A DNA stretch of 64,000 bases from Alphaproteobacteria bacterium. Lineage in GTDB: Bacteria; Pseudomonadota; Alphaproteobacteria; MPNO01; VGEU01. The notes beneath the pieces were generated by a model. It did no database searches. It saw only the letters and a list, made by a program, of their open reading frames with translations, and was not told the origin of the DNA. The stretch lies in contig VGEU01000004.1 in NCBI GenBank assembly GCA_016869145.1, forward strand, positions 1 through 64,000, read 5' to 3'. The translations under genes and the position numbers were made by a program. This document shows, in pieces, positions 1 through 8,907 of this stretch (the stretch's first letter is position 1; every line of letters begins with the position of its first letter).

Positions 1-2
1 TG

Positions 3-113
3 TGGTGTCGTCTCAAGGACTGGCGGCTCATCGCAACCAGATACGACAAACTCGCCGCAAACTATCTCAGCGCAGCCTTCCTCGCCGCCGCCCTCATCTA
101 CTGGAGCAAATGA
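3..113 (+). CDS. IS5-family transposase, C-terminal end (partial)
   Basis: The first bases read in frame as the last 36 residues of a DDE transposase, ending ..AAALIYWSK and TGA. The stretch RLKDWRLIATRYDKLAANYL matches the conserved C-terminal signature of IS5-family (IS427-like) transposases: a basic patch, RYDKLA, and a hydrophobic Ala-rich tail. Only this end is in the window; the catalytic DDE residues lie upstream. It is too short for the ORF track. The stop codon lies inside or beside the terminal inverted repeat, as is common in this family. Family assignment rests on memory of the signature, not a search. Confidence 0.8.
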   Translation, partial: WCRLKDWRLIATRYDKLAANYLSAAFLAAALIYWSK

Positions 114-125
114 GTCCAGACCCTA
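111..125 (+). mobile_element. Right terminus of the IS5-family element
   Basis: Directly after the transposase stop the sequence reads gagtccagaccctag, which fits a terminal inverted repeat ending at a CTAG-like target. IS5-family elements often target YTAR/CTAG sites. The left end is outside the window, so the matching inverted repeat and the target duplication cannot be confirmed. The neighbouring gene on the minus strand takes its TAG stop from these last bases, so the insertion probably reset or trimmed that gene's 3' end. Confidence 0.6.
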
Positions 126-965
126 GGGCTCAGCCCGCACGCCGTCGTCGGTGGGAAGCACACGGTTGAGCCAGCGTTCGACCACGAGCGCGGCCTCGAA
201 CGCGCACGGCTCGAGCATCATGTCGTGGCCCGCGCCCTCGATCACAATCCAGTCGCCGCCGAGCGCGCGCGCCAGTCGGTCGGCCGCGTGGTTGAAGCTC
301 GCGTCCGCGCCGCCGCGGACGAAGAGCCGCGGAGAGGCGAGACGGGTGCGGTCGACGGAGACGAGCGCCTCGCCCGAATCGTTGAGCGCGGTCGGGGATT
401 CCGGAACCAGACGGGCATAGAACGCGTCGTAGGCGGCATCGTCGATGGTGGCGAACATCTTGTCGCGGAGCTCGGCCGCCGGCGGCAGCACCGGTCGCGT
501 CGGGTCGAGATGATACTCGCGCATGCGCCCGACCTCCTTCGGCGATGCCGACGCGACGAGGACGAGCGCGGTGACGCCGCCCGCCTCCGCCGCCTTGAGC
601 GCGGTGAGCCCCCCCATCGAATGCGCGATCAGGACCGCGGGCCGCCCGATCCAGTCGAGCACCGCGCGGACCGCCGCGACATAGTCGGCCTGGCCGAGAC
701 GCACATAGTCCGCGACGGCGAGCGGCGCCGAGCCCTCGTGACCGGGAAGCGACAGCGCATGGCAGTCGTTGCCGAAGCCGGCGAAGATCGGCATCCAGCG
801 GCGCCAGACCCACCAGCCGTGATAGGCGCCGTGGATGAAGAGCATCGCCGGCGCATCCGCCGCCGCCGCCTCCGCGCGCGCCGATACGACGCGGAGCCCG
901 GCGACATCGCGGACCGCCGTCACCAGCGTCGGGGCCTCGAGCTCGGCCAGCGGATCGGGGATCAT
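123..965 (-). CDS. Alpha/beta hydrolase
   Basis: A 280-residue alpha/beta-hydrolase fold protein, probably a cytoplasmic esterase or amidase-type hydrolase. An oxyanion-hole HG motif (FIHGAYHGWWVW) lies near residue 45, the nucleophile elbow AHSMGG near 118 supplies Ser, and GAGHDMM near the C-terminus supplies the catalytic His. The ATG overlaps the stop of the upstream TRAP permease gene by 4 bp (ATGA), so it is the third gene of a transport operon and may process the imported solute. The stop codon is formed by the CTAG at the end of the IS element, so the last residues may not be native. The substrate cannot be told from sequence. Confidence 0.85.
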   Translation of the reverse strand: MIPDPLAELEAPTLVTAVRDVAGLRVVSARAEAAAADAPAMLFIHGAYHGWWVWRRWMPIFAGFGNDCHALSLPGHEGSAPLAVADYVRLGQADYVAAVRAVLDWIGRPAVLIAHSMGGLTALKAAEAGGVTALVLVASASPKEVGRMREYHLDPTRPVLPPAAELRDKMFATIDDAAYDAFYARLVPESPTALNDSGEALVSVDRTRLASPRLFVRGGADASFNHAADRLARALGGDWIVIEGAGHDMMLEPCAFEAALVVERWLNRVLPTDDGVRAEP

Positions 966-2887
966 GCGGACCTCCGGCGTGGTGCCGCGATCACGAGAAG
1001 CGCCGCCAGCACGAGCCCCATGGCATCGACGACATAGCCGCCCGGTACCAGCGTGTGCGGCACCAGGAGCGCCGCGCCCACGACGAGGAAGAGGACGCGG
1101 CGGGCCGGCCCGAGCGCGTCGAACAGCAATCCGCTGAGCGAGGCCGAGACGAGCCAGACACCCGCGATCGCGGTCATGACGGCGACGACGACCTCGATCG
1201 TGTCGCCGGCGAGGAGAAGCGAGGGCGAGTAGGCGAACAGGAACGGCACGACGAAGGCGGGCCAGCCGAGCTTGCAGGCCTTGAACCCGACGGCCATGGG
1301 GCTGGCGCGCGCGATATTCGCCGCCGCGAAGGCGGCCAGCGCGACAGGGGGCGTGATCATCGACAGACAGCCGAAGAAGAAGACGAACATGTGCGCGGCC
1401 ATCGGTGGCACGCCGAGCTCGATGAGCGGCGGCGCGGCGAGCGTCGCCACGAGAAGATAGACGCCGGTCGTCGGCAGCCCCATGCCGAGAACGATGCAGA
1501 TCAGCGCCACCGAGACGAGGAGAACGAGGACGCTGCCTTGCCCGACCTGGATCAGACCGAGCGTCAGCGCGAAGGCGAGCCCGGTGATGTTGAGGACGCC
1601 GATGACGAGACCGGCGACGGCACAGACGAGGATGATCTCGACCGAATCGCGACCCGTGGCGACGAGCGCGCCGGTGAAGCTCCGGAGCCCGAGGCGCTGC
1701 CCGCGATACCCGACCACAGCACCGAACGGCACCAGGATCAGCGCCGCGATCACCGCGGCGCGCTCGGCCGACATGTTGAGCGAGAACAGACCCGAGAACA
1801 GAAACACGAACGGCAGGAGAAAGAACCAGCCCGCCTTCATGATATGGCGCGCCTTCGGGAGGGCGGTCCGATCGAGGCCGCGGATCCGGTCGCGCGCCGC
1901 TTCTCCGTCGACCTGGACGAACACCGACCAATAGAAGAGGAGCGACGGCACGATCGCCGCGATCGCGACCTCGGTGTAGGGAAGCTGCAGGTTCTCCGCC
2001 ATCAGGAAGGCGGCCGCGCCCATCACCGGCGGCATGAGCTGGCCGCCGGTCGACGACACCGCCTCGACCGCCCCTGCCGTCTCCGGCCGGTAGCCGGCGC
2101 GTTTCATCATCGGAATGGTGACGATCCCGGTCGACATGACATTCGAGACCGCGCTCCCCGAGATCGTCCCGAACAACGCCGAGGCGACCACCTCGACCTT
2201 GCCGGAGCCGCCGCGGAACCGGCCGAGGAGCGCGGCCGCGATGTCGGTGAAGAACTCCCCGCCGCCCGCGGCCTGCAGGACGCGGCCGAAGAAGATGAAG
2301 GCGATCACCGTCGTCGTCGCGATGATCAGGGGCGTGCCGAGGAGCGCGGCCGTGTCGAGCCCGAGATAGGATAGAAGCCGCCCGAACGGGATGACGCGCG
2401 TCTGCAATATGCCGGAGAGGAGCGGCCCGAGAAGCGCGTAGACGAAGAGCCCGAAAAAGACGAGGACCAGCGGCAGTCCCGTCGAGCGGCGTGCGCTGTC
2501 GATCACGAGCGCCATTACGACGAGGCTGACCGCCACCGCCTCCTCGCGGCGGAAGAACGCTTCGGCCTGGAGCACCGGATAGCGCCAGGCGAGGTAGCCG
2601 CAGGCGCATGCCGAAAGGATCGCGAGGCCGGTATCGATCCGCCGTCCCCACGCCGTGCGCGCCGCCCGCGCATAGCCGATGACGAGCGCGAGCCCGAGCA
2701 TCACGCAGAGGAACTGCTCGGTGTAGATCGCCACACCGAGGAGGATCTGGAGATCGGTGCCCCAGAAGATCGCGGTGACCGTGAGGGCACCGGCGGCGAT
2801 CGCGACCAGCGGGCCGCCGTTCTCGACCGGCACCAGCGGCGGCGGCGGCGCGGCCGCCGGCGGTGCCTCGCCCGAGGCGATCCTCAC
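962..2887 (-). CDS. TAXI-type TRAP transporter fused permease (DctQM-like)
   Basis: A 641-residue multipass inner-membrane protein that fuses the small (4TM) and large (12TM) subunits of a TRAP transporter. It imports a carboxylate-like solute using an ion gradient. Family signatures include SSTGGQLMPPVMGAAAFL in the middle and the MGLPTTGVYLL segment of the large domain. The ORF track starts at 2989, but a GTG at 2887 overlaps the stop of the receptor gene (GTGA) and gives a sensible N-terminus (RIASGEAPP), so I use it. It works with the receptor encoded just upstream. The substrate is unknown; TAXI systems often take dicarboxylates or amino acids. Confidence 0.88.
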   Translation of the reverse strand: MRIASGEAPPAAAPPPPLVPVENGGPLVAIAAGALTVTAIFWGTDLQILLGVAIYTEQFLCVMLGLALVIGYARAARTAWGRRIDTGLAILSACACGYLAWRYPVLQAEAFFRREEAVAVSLVVMALVIDSARRSTGLPLVLVFFGLFVYALLGPLLSGILQTRVIPFGRLLSYLGLDTAALLGTPLIIATTTVIAFIFFGRVLQAAGGGEFFTDIAAALLGRFRGGSGKVEVVASALFGTISGSAVSNVMSTGIVTIPMMKRAGYRPETAGAVEAVSSTGGQLMPPVMGAAAFLMAENLQLPYTEVAIAAIVPSLLFYWSVFVQVDGEAARDRIRGLDRTALPKARHIMKAGWFFLLPFVFLFSGLFSLNMSAERAAVIAALILVPFGAVVGYRGQRLGLRSFTGALVATGRDSVEIILVCAVAGLVIGVLNITGLAFALTLGLIQVGQGSVLVLLVSVALICIVLGMGLPTTGVYLLVATLAAPPLIELGVPPMAAHMFVFFFGCLSMITPPVALAAFAAANIARASPMAVGFKACKLGWPAFVVPFLFAYSPSLLLAGDTIEVVVAVMTAIAGVWLVSASLSGLLFDALGPARRVLFLVVGAALLVPHTLVPGGYVVDAMGLVLAALLVIAAPRRRSA

Positions 2888-3852
2888 CGGTCGCGCCAGA
2901 TACCCTGCGCCCGGTAGAATGCGATCGCGCCGGGATGGTAGGCGATGCCGGCATCGATCCCCATCTGCGCCGGGTCGAACTCGGCCCACAGCGGCCCGGT
3001 CGCCTTGAGATCGCCAGGATTGCGATAGAGCGCCTCGACCACGCGCGCGACCGTCGCGTCGGGCACCTTGGTCGAGGTGTAGAAGACGTAATCATACTGG
3101 ACGAGGTTGACGGGCTCGATCACGCCGGTCTGGCCGGCGGACGGCTTGATCTCGACGAAGGAGGCGCGCGGCAGGCGCTTCTCGATCATCGCGCGCTTCT
3201 GCGGCGAGGCATCGAAGGACAGATAGCGGATGCCGCCGAGCGCCTGGTCCCATTCGCGGAGCGGGCCGGCGCCGAGTGCGCCGATCGAGGTCGCCGTGGT
3301 GCCGCCGCGGAAGAGATCGAACATGCGCGGAAACGCGGGCACCGGCACCTGCTGGACGTCGGCGATCGTGAGGCCGCCGTTCTCGAGGAAGGCGTCCATG
3401 ATGACGCGGCCGAGCGGGTTGCCGGTGAAGCCGGTCGGCACCTGCTTGCCGCGGAGATCGGCGACCGAGCGGATCGGCGCGTCCTTCTGGACGAGGAGGC
3501 CCGCGACGAAGGGGAAGAGCCGCGCCGCAATGCGGAGCTCGGGGTTGGGCTTGCCCTCGAGGATGACCTGGCCGTCGCGGAGATAGACCGCCTCGACCAC
3601 GTTGGCGATCGCGAACTCGAGCTCGCCCGCGTTCACCATCGGCGTGTATTGCGCGGCACCGGCCATCGGCTGCATGCGCATCTGGAATCCGGACTTCTCG
3701 GACACCACCTTTGCGATAGCGGTCGCGATCTGATTCGTGGCACCGGCCTGGGTGGTGCCGATACCGATGGTCTGGGACGCCGCGGGAAGACCCCAGGCGA
3801 CCCCCACGGCGAGGGCCATCATGGTCGAAACTAGCTGTCGGCGAAGGGCCAT
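2884..3852 (-). CDS. TAXI family TRAP transporter solute-binding protein
   Basis: A 322-residue periplasmic receptor. It has a signal peptide (MALRRQLVSTMMALAVGVAW, cleavage near LPAASQ) and then the TAXI-type start IGIGTTQAGATNQIATAIAK. Later motifs include DLRGKQVPTGFTGNPLGR and FRGGTTATSIGALGAG, typical of this family. It is the first gene of the operon, and its stop overlaps the GTG of the permease, so receptor and channel are translationally coupled. The promoter should lie in the 195-bp divergent gap shared with the S41 protease gene. The ligand is not deducible. Confidence 0.88.
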   Translation of the reverse strand: MALRRQLVSTMMALAVGVAWGLPAASQTIGIGTTQAGATNQIATAIAKVVSEKSGFQMRMQPMAGAAQYTPMVNAGELEFAIANVVEAVYLRDGQVILEGKPNPELRIAARLFPFVAGLLVQKDAPIRSVADLRGKQVPTGFTGNPLGRVIMDAFLENGGLTIADVQQVPVPAFPRMFDLFRGGTTATSIGALGAGPLREWDQALGGIRYLSFDASPQKRAMIEKRLPRASFVEIKPSAGQTGVIEPVNLVQYDYVFYTSTKVPDATVARVVEALYRNPGDLKATGPLWAEFDPAQMGIDAGIAYHPGAIAFYRAQGIWRDR

Positions 3853-4047
3853 GGCGTGCTCCGGGCTGGGTTTGAGCCGAACGCGATCTAGGTCTTAACC
3901 CTGTACCCGTCCACCGGCCACCGGCAAATTCCCGCGGGTGGTGGGAGCGGCGGAATTCTTGCGCTCCCCGGCAGCGAAATAGTGAGCATTTGTGTAGTAT
4001 TGTCGCCCTTCGCCCGTATCGTCCTCGCAAGGCCCTCGCGTCCGCTC
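3853..4047. promoter_or_regulatory. Divergent promoter region between the TRAP operon and the S41 protease gene
   Basis: A 195-bp gap between two divergently transcribed genes. It holds no convincing ORF and must contain both promoters. Part of it (around 3960-4010) is less GC-rich than the flanks. I do not see a clear sigma-70 pair or operator. An alternative GTG start for the protease at 3982 lies inside it but would spoil the lipoprotein signal. Confidence 0.4.
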
Positions 4048-5613
4048 ATGTCGAAGCAGTCGATCCGTCCCCGGTTTCTCCTCCACGCGCTCCAGGCGCT
4101 CGTCCTAGTCGCGACCGTCGGCTGCGCGCCAGTCACCGGCGGTGTCGTGCGCGAGACGGATTCGCGCGACATCTTCCTCGCCGGCTGGAACCACATCAAC
4201 GAGCGCTATCTCGATCCGGTCAACCTGCGCACGGTCACGCTCGACGGGTTCAAGGAGCTCCTCAAGGACGATGCCGCGCTCGCGCTCGTCGCCGAGGAGA
4301 AGGCGATGCGCCTGATGCGGACGGGCTCGGTCGTCGCCGAGCTGCGCGCGCCCGGCGAGTGGGAGACGCAGGCCTGGGCCGACGCCGCGGCGCGCCTCCT
4401 CGAGGCCGTGCGCGAGACCTCGCCCGAGATCCGCGCGAAGGGGATCGAGGCGAACTACGAGCAGATCTTCCGCGGCTCGCTCGCCGGTCTCGACAAGTAT
4501 TCGCGCTATGCCGGCCGCGAGCGCGCCAAGCAGTTCCGCGCCGCGCGCGAGGGTTTCGGTGGCATCGGCATCTCGATCCGCGTCGAGGACGCGACGACGA
4601 CGGTGATCGCGGTGCATCCCAACACGCCCGCCTCGCGTGGCGGCCTGATGATCGATGACCGCATCACCCATGTCGACGGCGAGGCGCTCGAGAAGCTCGA
4701 CCAGAACGACGTGATCCTCAGGCTCCGCGGCGCGGTCGACACGCCGGTCGCGCTGACCGTGCGGCGCGGTGCGGCTCAGATCAACGAGGTCCGGCTGGTG
4801 CGCGCGCACATCGTGCCGCCGACGGTGACGACGAGCATCGAGGGCGGCATTTTCTATATCAAGCTGTCCGGGTTCAACCAGGCGAGCGCGGCCAATCTCC
4901 GCCGCGAGATCCGCCGCATCGAACGCGAGGAGCCGCCGCTCCGCGGCATCATCCTCGATCTCCGCGGCAACCCGGGCGGGCTCCTCGACCAGGCGGTCGC
5001 GATCTCGAACATCTTCCTCAACCAGGGCCGCATCGTCTCGACGCGCGGCCGCCACCACGAGAGCTACCAGGTCTACGATGCGACGGCGAGCGCGCGGCTT
5101 GCCGGCGTGCCGATGATCGTGGTCGTCAACGGCCGGTCTGCGTCGGCATCGGAGATCGTCGCGGCGGCGCTCCGCGACGGCGGTCGCGCGATCGTCCTCG
5201 GCTCGTCCTCGTTCGGCAAGGGCACCGTGCAGACGATCCTGCCGATGCCGAACGGCGGCGAGATGAGCCTCACCTGGGCGCGGCTCCTCGCGCCGTCGGG
5301 ATTTGCGTTGCAGGACCAGGGCGTCGTGCCGTCGGTCTGCACCAGCGGCGATGCCGAGCGGACCTCGGCGCTGATGGCGGCCGTGCGCGGCAGCGAGGAA
5401 GCGGCCGGCGAAGGCCTCATCCGCCATGTCCGCGTCGCCGCCGGCGGCAGCGACCGGCCTCTGAGCGGCACCGACCGGCGGGCGGCTTGCCCGCCCTCCA
5501 ACGACGAGAAGCCGCTCGACGTGGAGCTCGCCCGCCATCTGTTCGCCTTCCCGGCGGTCTATGCGCGGACGCTCCACGCGAGCCGACCCTCGCTCGCCGA
5601 GCAGCTTCGTTAA
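4048..5613 (+). CDS. S41 family C-terminal processing peptidase, probable lipoprotein
   Basis: A 521-residue carboxyl-terminal processing protease. The start at 4048 gives a hydrophobic signal ending VATVGCAP, a lipobox-like site that would anchor the protein to a membrane facing the periplasm. A PDZ domain (GGIGISIRVEDATTTVIAV, LRGAVDTPVALTV) precedes the S41 core. The catalytic Ser lies in NGRSASASEIVAAAL and the general-base Lys in SSFGKGTVQT, the Ser/Lys dyad of tail-specific proteases. ILDLRGNPGG is the family signature. The ORF-track GTG at 3982 adds 22 residues that would disrupt the signal. It probably trims or degrades periplasmic proteins. Confidence 0.88.
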   Translation: MSKQSIRPRFLLHALQALVLVATVGCAPVTGGVVRETDSRDIFLAGWNHINERYLDPVNLRTVTLDGFKELLKDDAALALVAEEKAMRLMRTGSVVAELRAPGEWETQAWADAAARLLEAVRETSPEIRAKGIEANYEQIFRGSLAGLDKYSRYAGRERAKQFRAAREGFGGIGISIRVEDATTTVIAVHPNTPASRGGLMIDDRITHVDGEALEKLDQNDVILRLRGAVDTPVALTVRRGAAQINEVRLVRAHIVPPTVTTSIEGGIFYIKLSGFNQASAANLRREIRRIEREEPPLRGIILDLRGNPGGLLDQAVAISNIFLNQGRIVSTRGRHHESYQVYDATASARLAGVPMIVVVNGRSASASEIVAAALRDGGRAIVLGSSSFGKGTVQTILPMPNGGEMSLTWARLLAPSGFALQDQGVVPSVCTSGDAERTSALMAAVRGSEEAAGEGLIRHVRVAAGGSDRPLSGTDRRAACPPSNDEKPLDVELARHLFAFPAVYARTLHASRPSLAEQLR

Positions 5614-5676
5614 CCCGATCGTCCGCTCCGGTCGGCGAGGATCAGCGGGCGGAGATGGGATGCCGGGACGCCGGAC

Positions 5677-5706
5677 TTGACAGGAGCCCGGCTCCCTCGC
5701 CTATGT
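5677..5706 (+). promoter_or_regulatory. Sigma-70-type promoter for rpmG
   Basis: TTGACA at 5677-5682, an 18-bp spacer, then CTATGT at 5701-5706. It stands 44 bp ahead of the L33 start codon. The -35 is a perfect consensus and the -10 is moderate. Confidence 0.55.
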
Positions 5707-5749
5707 TCCGCCCACCGAGAGCCGCCGTCCGCCCGCCGGAGACCCGCCC

Positions 5750-5917
5750 ATGGCCAAGTCCAACGTCGTCGTCGTCAAGCTCGTGTCGAGCGCCAATACC
5801 GGCTTCTATTACGTGACCAAAAAGAACGCGCGCAGCACGACCGAGAAGCTCGAGTTCAAGAAATACGACCCCGTCGCGCGGAAGCACGTCGTGTTCAAGG
5901 AAGGCAAGATCAAGTAA
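5750..5917 (+). CDS. rpmG: 50S ribosomal protein L33
   Basis: A 55-residue protein that is absent from the ORF track because of its size. It reads [18 protein letters not shown].. and contains [21 protein letters not shown], the standard bacterial L33 core. It is the cysteine-free form with no zinc ribbon. It belongs to the large ribosomal subunit. A strong promoter-like sequence lies just upstream, so it is probably monocistronic. Confidence 0.95.
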   Translation: MAKSNVVVVKLVSSANTGFYYVTKKNARSTTEKLEFKKYDPVARKHVVFKEGKIK

Positions 5918-6010
5918 GGAAGCCGACCCGCACCCGTTTCCGGGGCCTCGCCGATCGGATCGGGGCGGCCCTTTCGATTCTCGGGCCTCGCCCAGGCCTC
6001 GCCGCCGGCG

Positions 6011-7420
6011 TCAGCGGGTCGCTGCGATCGGGCGCGGCGCCTCGTCGGGCTCGTTCTCGATCCCGCGCATGACGCAGTTGCGGCCCGAGCGCTTGGCCTC
6101 GTAGAGCGCCGCATCGGCGCGCGAGATGAGATCCTCGAGCGAGACCATGCCCGCCGTCGCGCTCGCAACGCCGATCGAGACCGTGACCGAGACCGCGCCG
6201 GCGGGCGCACCGATCTTGATCGGCTCGGCCGCCACCGCGACGCGAAGCCGCTCCGCCGCGGCCGAGGCCGAGGCGAGCGGGGAATCGGGCATCAGGATCA
6301 CGAACTCCTCGCCGCCATGGCGGACCGCGGAATCGAGCCCGCGAAGATTGGCGAGGATGCGCTCGGCGAGCGTCTTCAGGACCTCGTCGCCGGCGGCGTG
6401 ACCGTGGGTGTCGTTGATGACCTTGAAGTGGTCGATATCGAGCGCGACGAGCGACAGCATCTTGCCGGCCTGGGCGAGGCGGCTCGACATCGCCTCGAAA
6501 TGGGCGTCGAGATAGCGCCGGTTATAGAGCCCGGTCAGGCTGTCGGTGACGGCCGCGGCGACCGATTGCTGGAACTTGGCGCGGAGCCCGTCCTCGAACC
6601 GCTTGCGGCGCACCTGGGTCCGGCTCCGCGCGACGAGCTCGTCGCGATCGACCGGCTTCGGCAGGTAGTCGTTGACGCCGAGCTCGAGCGCGGTCACCAG
6701 CGTCCGGTCGTTGCCCTGATCGATCATCAGGAGGATCGGGATGTGACGCGTCTCCTCGTTCGAGCGGATCTGCGAGCAGAGGCGGAGCGCATCCTCGCCG
6801 CCGACGCGGTCGTCGACGAGGACGAGATGGGGATCGGACTTGCGCGCCTCGGCGAGCGCGGCAGTGGACGAGCTCACGTGGATGAGCTCGTGGCCGTGCT
6901 TGGCGAGCGTCTCGAGGATGCGTCCCGACCAACGGTTCTCATCCTGGGCGAGCACGATGCGCCCCGGCGCGTTGACGTCGATGCGGTCGTCGCCGGCCTC
7001 GGCGAACCGCAGCATCGTCGTCTCGCGCGCACGCCATTCGTCGGTCGCGCGCTTGAGCCGGACCAGCGACTTGATGCGCGCGAACAGCGCGATGTCGTTG
7101 ACGGGTTGGGTCAGGAAATCATCGGCGCCGGCCTCGAGGCCCTGCACGCGGTCGCTCACCTCGCTCAGCGCGGTGACCATCACGACCGGCACATGCGCGG
7201 TGGCGGGATCGGCCTTGATTCGCCGGCACACATCGAAGCCGTCCATGCCCGGCATCATGACGTCGAGGAGCACGATGTCGGGCGAGCGCTCGGCGACGAG
7301 CGCGAGCGCGGTCGGGCCGTCGTTCGCGGTGATGACGTCATAGTACTCGATCAGGAGCTTCGCCTCGAGGAGGCGAACGTTCGCCGCGATATCGTCGACG
7401 ACTAGGACACGTGCCGACAT
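6011..7420 (-). CDS. pleD: PleD-type response regulator with GGDEF domain (diguanylate cyclase)
   Basis: A 469-residue cyclic-di-GMP synthase with the Caulobacter PleD layout: REC (about 1-120), a second adaptor REC (about 150-275), then GGDEF (about 300-450). The active-site loop is HGGEEF, and the inhibitory I-site RGLD stands at the canonical spacing before it, so activity and product inhibition look intact. REC1 keeps the phospho-acceptor Asp (LLDVMMPGMDGF) but reads LTQPVND, with Gln (CAA) where the conserved REC Lys normally sits. REC2 keeps YLPKPVD. The start at 7420 (MSARVLVVDD) is preferred over the 29-residue longer ORF. It lies 7 bp behind divK, the usual arrangement, and acts in polar development and the motile-to-sessile switch. 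Confidence 0.92.
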   Translation of the reverse strand: MSARVLVVDDIAANVRLLEAKLLIEYYDVITANDGPTALALVAERSPDIVLLDVMMPGMDGFDVCRRIKADPATAHVPVVMVTALSEVSDRVQGLEAGADDFLTQPVNDIALFARIKSLVRLKRATDEWRARETTMLRFAEAGDDRIDVNAPGRIVLAQDENRWSGRILETLAKHGHELIHVSSSTAALAEARKSDPHLVLVDDRVGGEDALRLCSQIRSNEETRHIPILLMIDQGNDRTLVTALELGVNDYLPKPVDRDELVARSRTQVRRKRFEDGLRAKFQQSVAAAVTDSLTGLYNRRYLDAHFEAMSSRLAQAGKMLSLVALDIDHFKVINDTHGHAAGDEVLKTLAERILANLRGLDSAVRHGGEEFVILMPDSPLASASAAAERLRVAVAAEPIKIGAPAGAVSVTVSIGVASATAGMVSLEDLISRADAALYEAKRSGRNCVMRGIENEPDEAPRPIAATR

Positions 7421-7427
7421 CGGCCTG

Positions 7428-7793
7428 TCACCCGAGAACCTTCTGGATCGTTTCGAGGAAGTTCGAAACCGAGATCGGCTTCGCGATATAGGCCTCGCAC
7501 CCCCCATTCCTGATCTTTTCTTCGTCGCCCTTCATCGCGAACGCAGTGACCGCGATCACAGGGATCGATCTGAGCGTGGCGTCCTCCTTAATCCAGCGCG
7601 TCACCTCGAGGCCCGAGACCTCGGGGAGCTGGATGTCCATCAGGATCAGATCCGGCCGGTGCTCGCGGGCAATGGCGAGCGCCTCGCGTCCGTCCTTGGT
7701 CTGCAGCGTCTCATAGCCGTGAACCTCGAGCAGGTCGTGAAACAACTTCATGTTGAGCTCGTTGTCCTCGACGATCAGGATTTTCTTGGACAT
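7428..7793 (-). CDS. divK: Single-domain response regulator DivK
   Basis: A 121-residue stand-alone REC domain ([18 protein letters not shown]). It has the acidic pocket ED, the phospho-acceptor in [13 protein letters not shown], the switch Thr in VIAVTAFA and Lys in YIAKPIS. Length and sequence match DivK, the essential polar regulator that feeds CckA-CtrA through DivJ/PleC/DivL. The directly following pleD confirms the call. A TTAACC half-site of the kind recognised by CtrA lies about 125 bp upstream on this strand, but I see no complete CtrA box. Confidence 0.93.
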   Translation of the reverse strand: MSKKILIVEDNELNMKLFHDLLEVHGYETLQTKDGREALAIAREHRPDLILMDIQLPEVSGLEVTRWIKEDATLRSIPVIAVTAFAMKGDEEKIRNGGCEAYIAKPISVSNFLETIQKVLG

Positions 7794-8001
7794 CGATCCT
7801 TCCGATCATTCGCGCCCGATGGGGATGACGGCCGCTCGAACCCGCGCAACACGTCGCCGGGGCACCCTTGCTTGCAGCCGTGCCCGGCGCGTCCCCGAGC
7901 AGGAGCCTCAACGAAGAAGGTTAAGTTTTGGTATGGAACTGGTGCGCTCCGGTATGAACACTAACATGCATCAAGGCCGGTCGCGGCGGGGAAAGGCGGA
8001 C

Positions 8002-8901
8002 GTGCGCATCGGGATCGACATCGGCGGCACCAAGATCGAGGGGATCGCGCTCGGCGCGGACGGACACATCCTCGCCCGCCGGCGCATCGCCGCGCCGCGC
8101 CTGGTCTATGCCGAGACGCTGGCGGCCGTCGCGGGCCTGGTTGCAACGATCGAGGCCGAGACCGGGCAAACGGGAACCGTCGGCGTTGGCATCCCGGGTG
8201 CCATCGCCGAGGCGACCGGTCGGGTCAAGAACGCGAATTCGACCTGGCTGATCGGCGAGGCGCTCGAGGCCGATCTCGCGTCGGCGCTCGGGCGACCGGT
8301 CCGGCTCGAGAACGACGCCAACTGCTTCGCGCTCTCGGAGGCGACGGACGGCGCCGGGCGGGGCGCCGGCGTGGTGTTTGGCGCGATCCTCGGCACCGGG
8401 GTCGGCGGCGGCATCGTGATCGACGGAAAGCTCCTCGTCGGGCGGAATCGGATCGCCGGCGAATGGGGCCATAATCCCCTGCCCTGGCCGAACGACGACG
8501 AACGACCCGGTCCGCCTTGCTATTGCGGCCTCAGCGGCTGCATCGAGACCTTCCTGTCGGGGCCGGGTTTCGCCCGCGACGATGCGGCGCGCGGTGGCGC
8601 GGTGCGGACACCCGCGGCGATCGTCGCGGCCGCGGCGGCGGGCGAGGCCATCGCATCGGCGAGCCTCGCCCGCTACGAGGACCGGCTCGCGCGGGCTCTG
8701 GCGGCCGTGATCAACCTCCTCGATCCCGAGATCATCGTCCTCGGCGGCGGGCTGTCGCAGATCGCGCGGCTCTACGACACGGTTCCCGCGCTCCTGCCGC
8801 GTCACGTTTTCTCAGACCGCGTCACCACGAAGATCCTTCCGCCTGCCCATGGCGATACGAGCGGCGTGCGCGGTGCCGCATGGCTGTGGCCGGGCCGCTG
8901 A
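8002..8901 (+). CDS. ROK family sugar kinase (fructokinase / N-acetylglucosamine kinase-like)
   Basis: A 299-residue ATP-dependent sugar kinase of the ROK family. An ATP-binding DIGGTKIEG motif stands at the N-terminus. The catalytic Asp is in ENDANCFALSEA, and the zinc-binding ROK signature runs from GHNPLPWP to CYCGLSGCIETF. The GTG at 8002 is chosen because a GGGGAAAGG ribosome site sits just ahead and the protein then begins MRIGIDIGG, as in homologues. In-frame ATGs at 7933 and downstream of it would add unrelated residues. Fructose and N-acetylglucosamine are both possible substrates. It converges with the lysR gene, 6 bp apart. Confidence 0.85.
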   Translation: MRIGIDIGGTKIEGIALGADGHILARRRIAAPRLVYAETLAAVAGLVATIEAETGQTGTVGVGIPGAIAEATGRVKNANSTWLIGEALEADLASALGRPVRLENDANCFALSEATDGAGRGAGVVFGAILGTGVGGGIVIDGKLLVGRNRIAGEWGHNPLPWPNDDERPGPPCYCGLSGCIETFLSGPGFARDDAARGGAVRTPAAIVAAAAAGEAIASASLARYEDRLARALAAVINLLDPEIIVLGGGLSQIARLYDTVPALLPRHVFSDRVTTKILPPAHGDTSGVRGAAWLWPGR

Positions 8902-8907
8902 GCGTCG

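Noticed and set aside
1055-2374. 439-residue plus-strand ORF, and similar long ones at 4105-5577 (-), 12533-14287 (+), 21902-23779 (+), 28002-29669 (+), 31990-34677 (+), 39062-41077 (+)
   Set aside because: They are antisense shadows of well-supported genes. Their products are Arg/Asp/Gly-rich low-complexity chains, as expected from high-GC codon bias, with no recognisable domains.
7794-8001. Full CtrA box upstream of divK
   Set aside because: Only one TTAACC half-site (complement of 7918-7923) is seen, without a second TTAA at 7-bp spacing.
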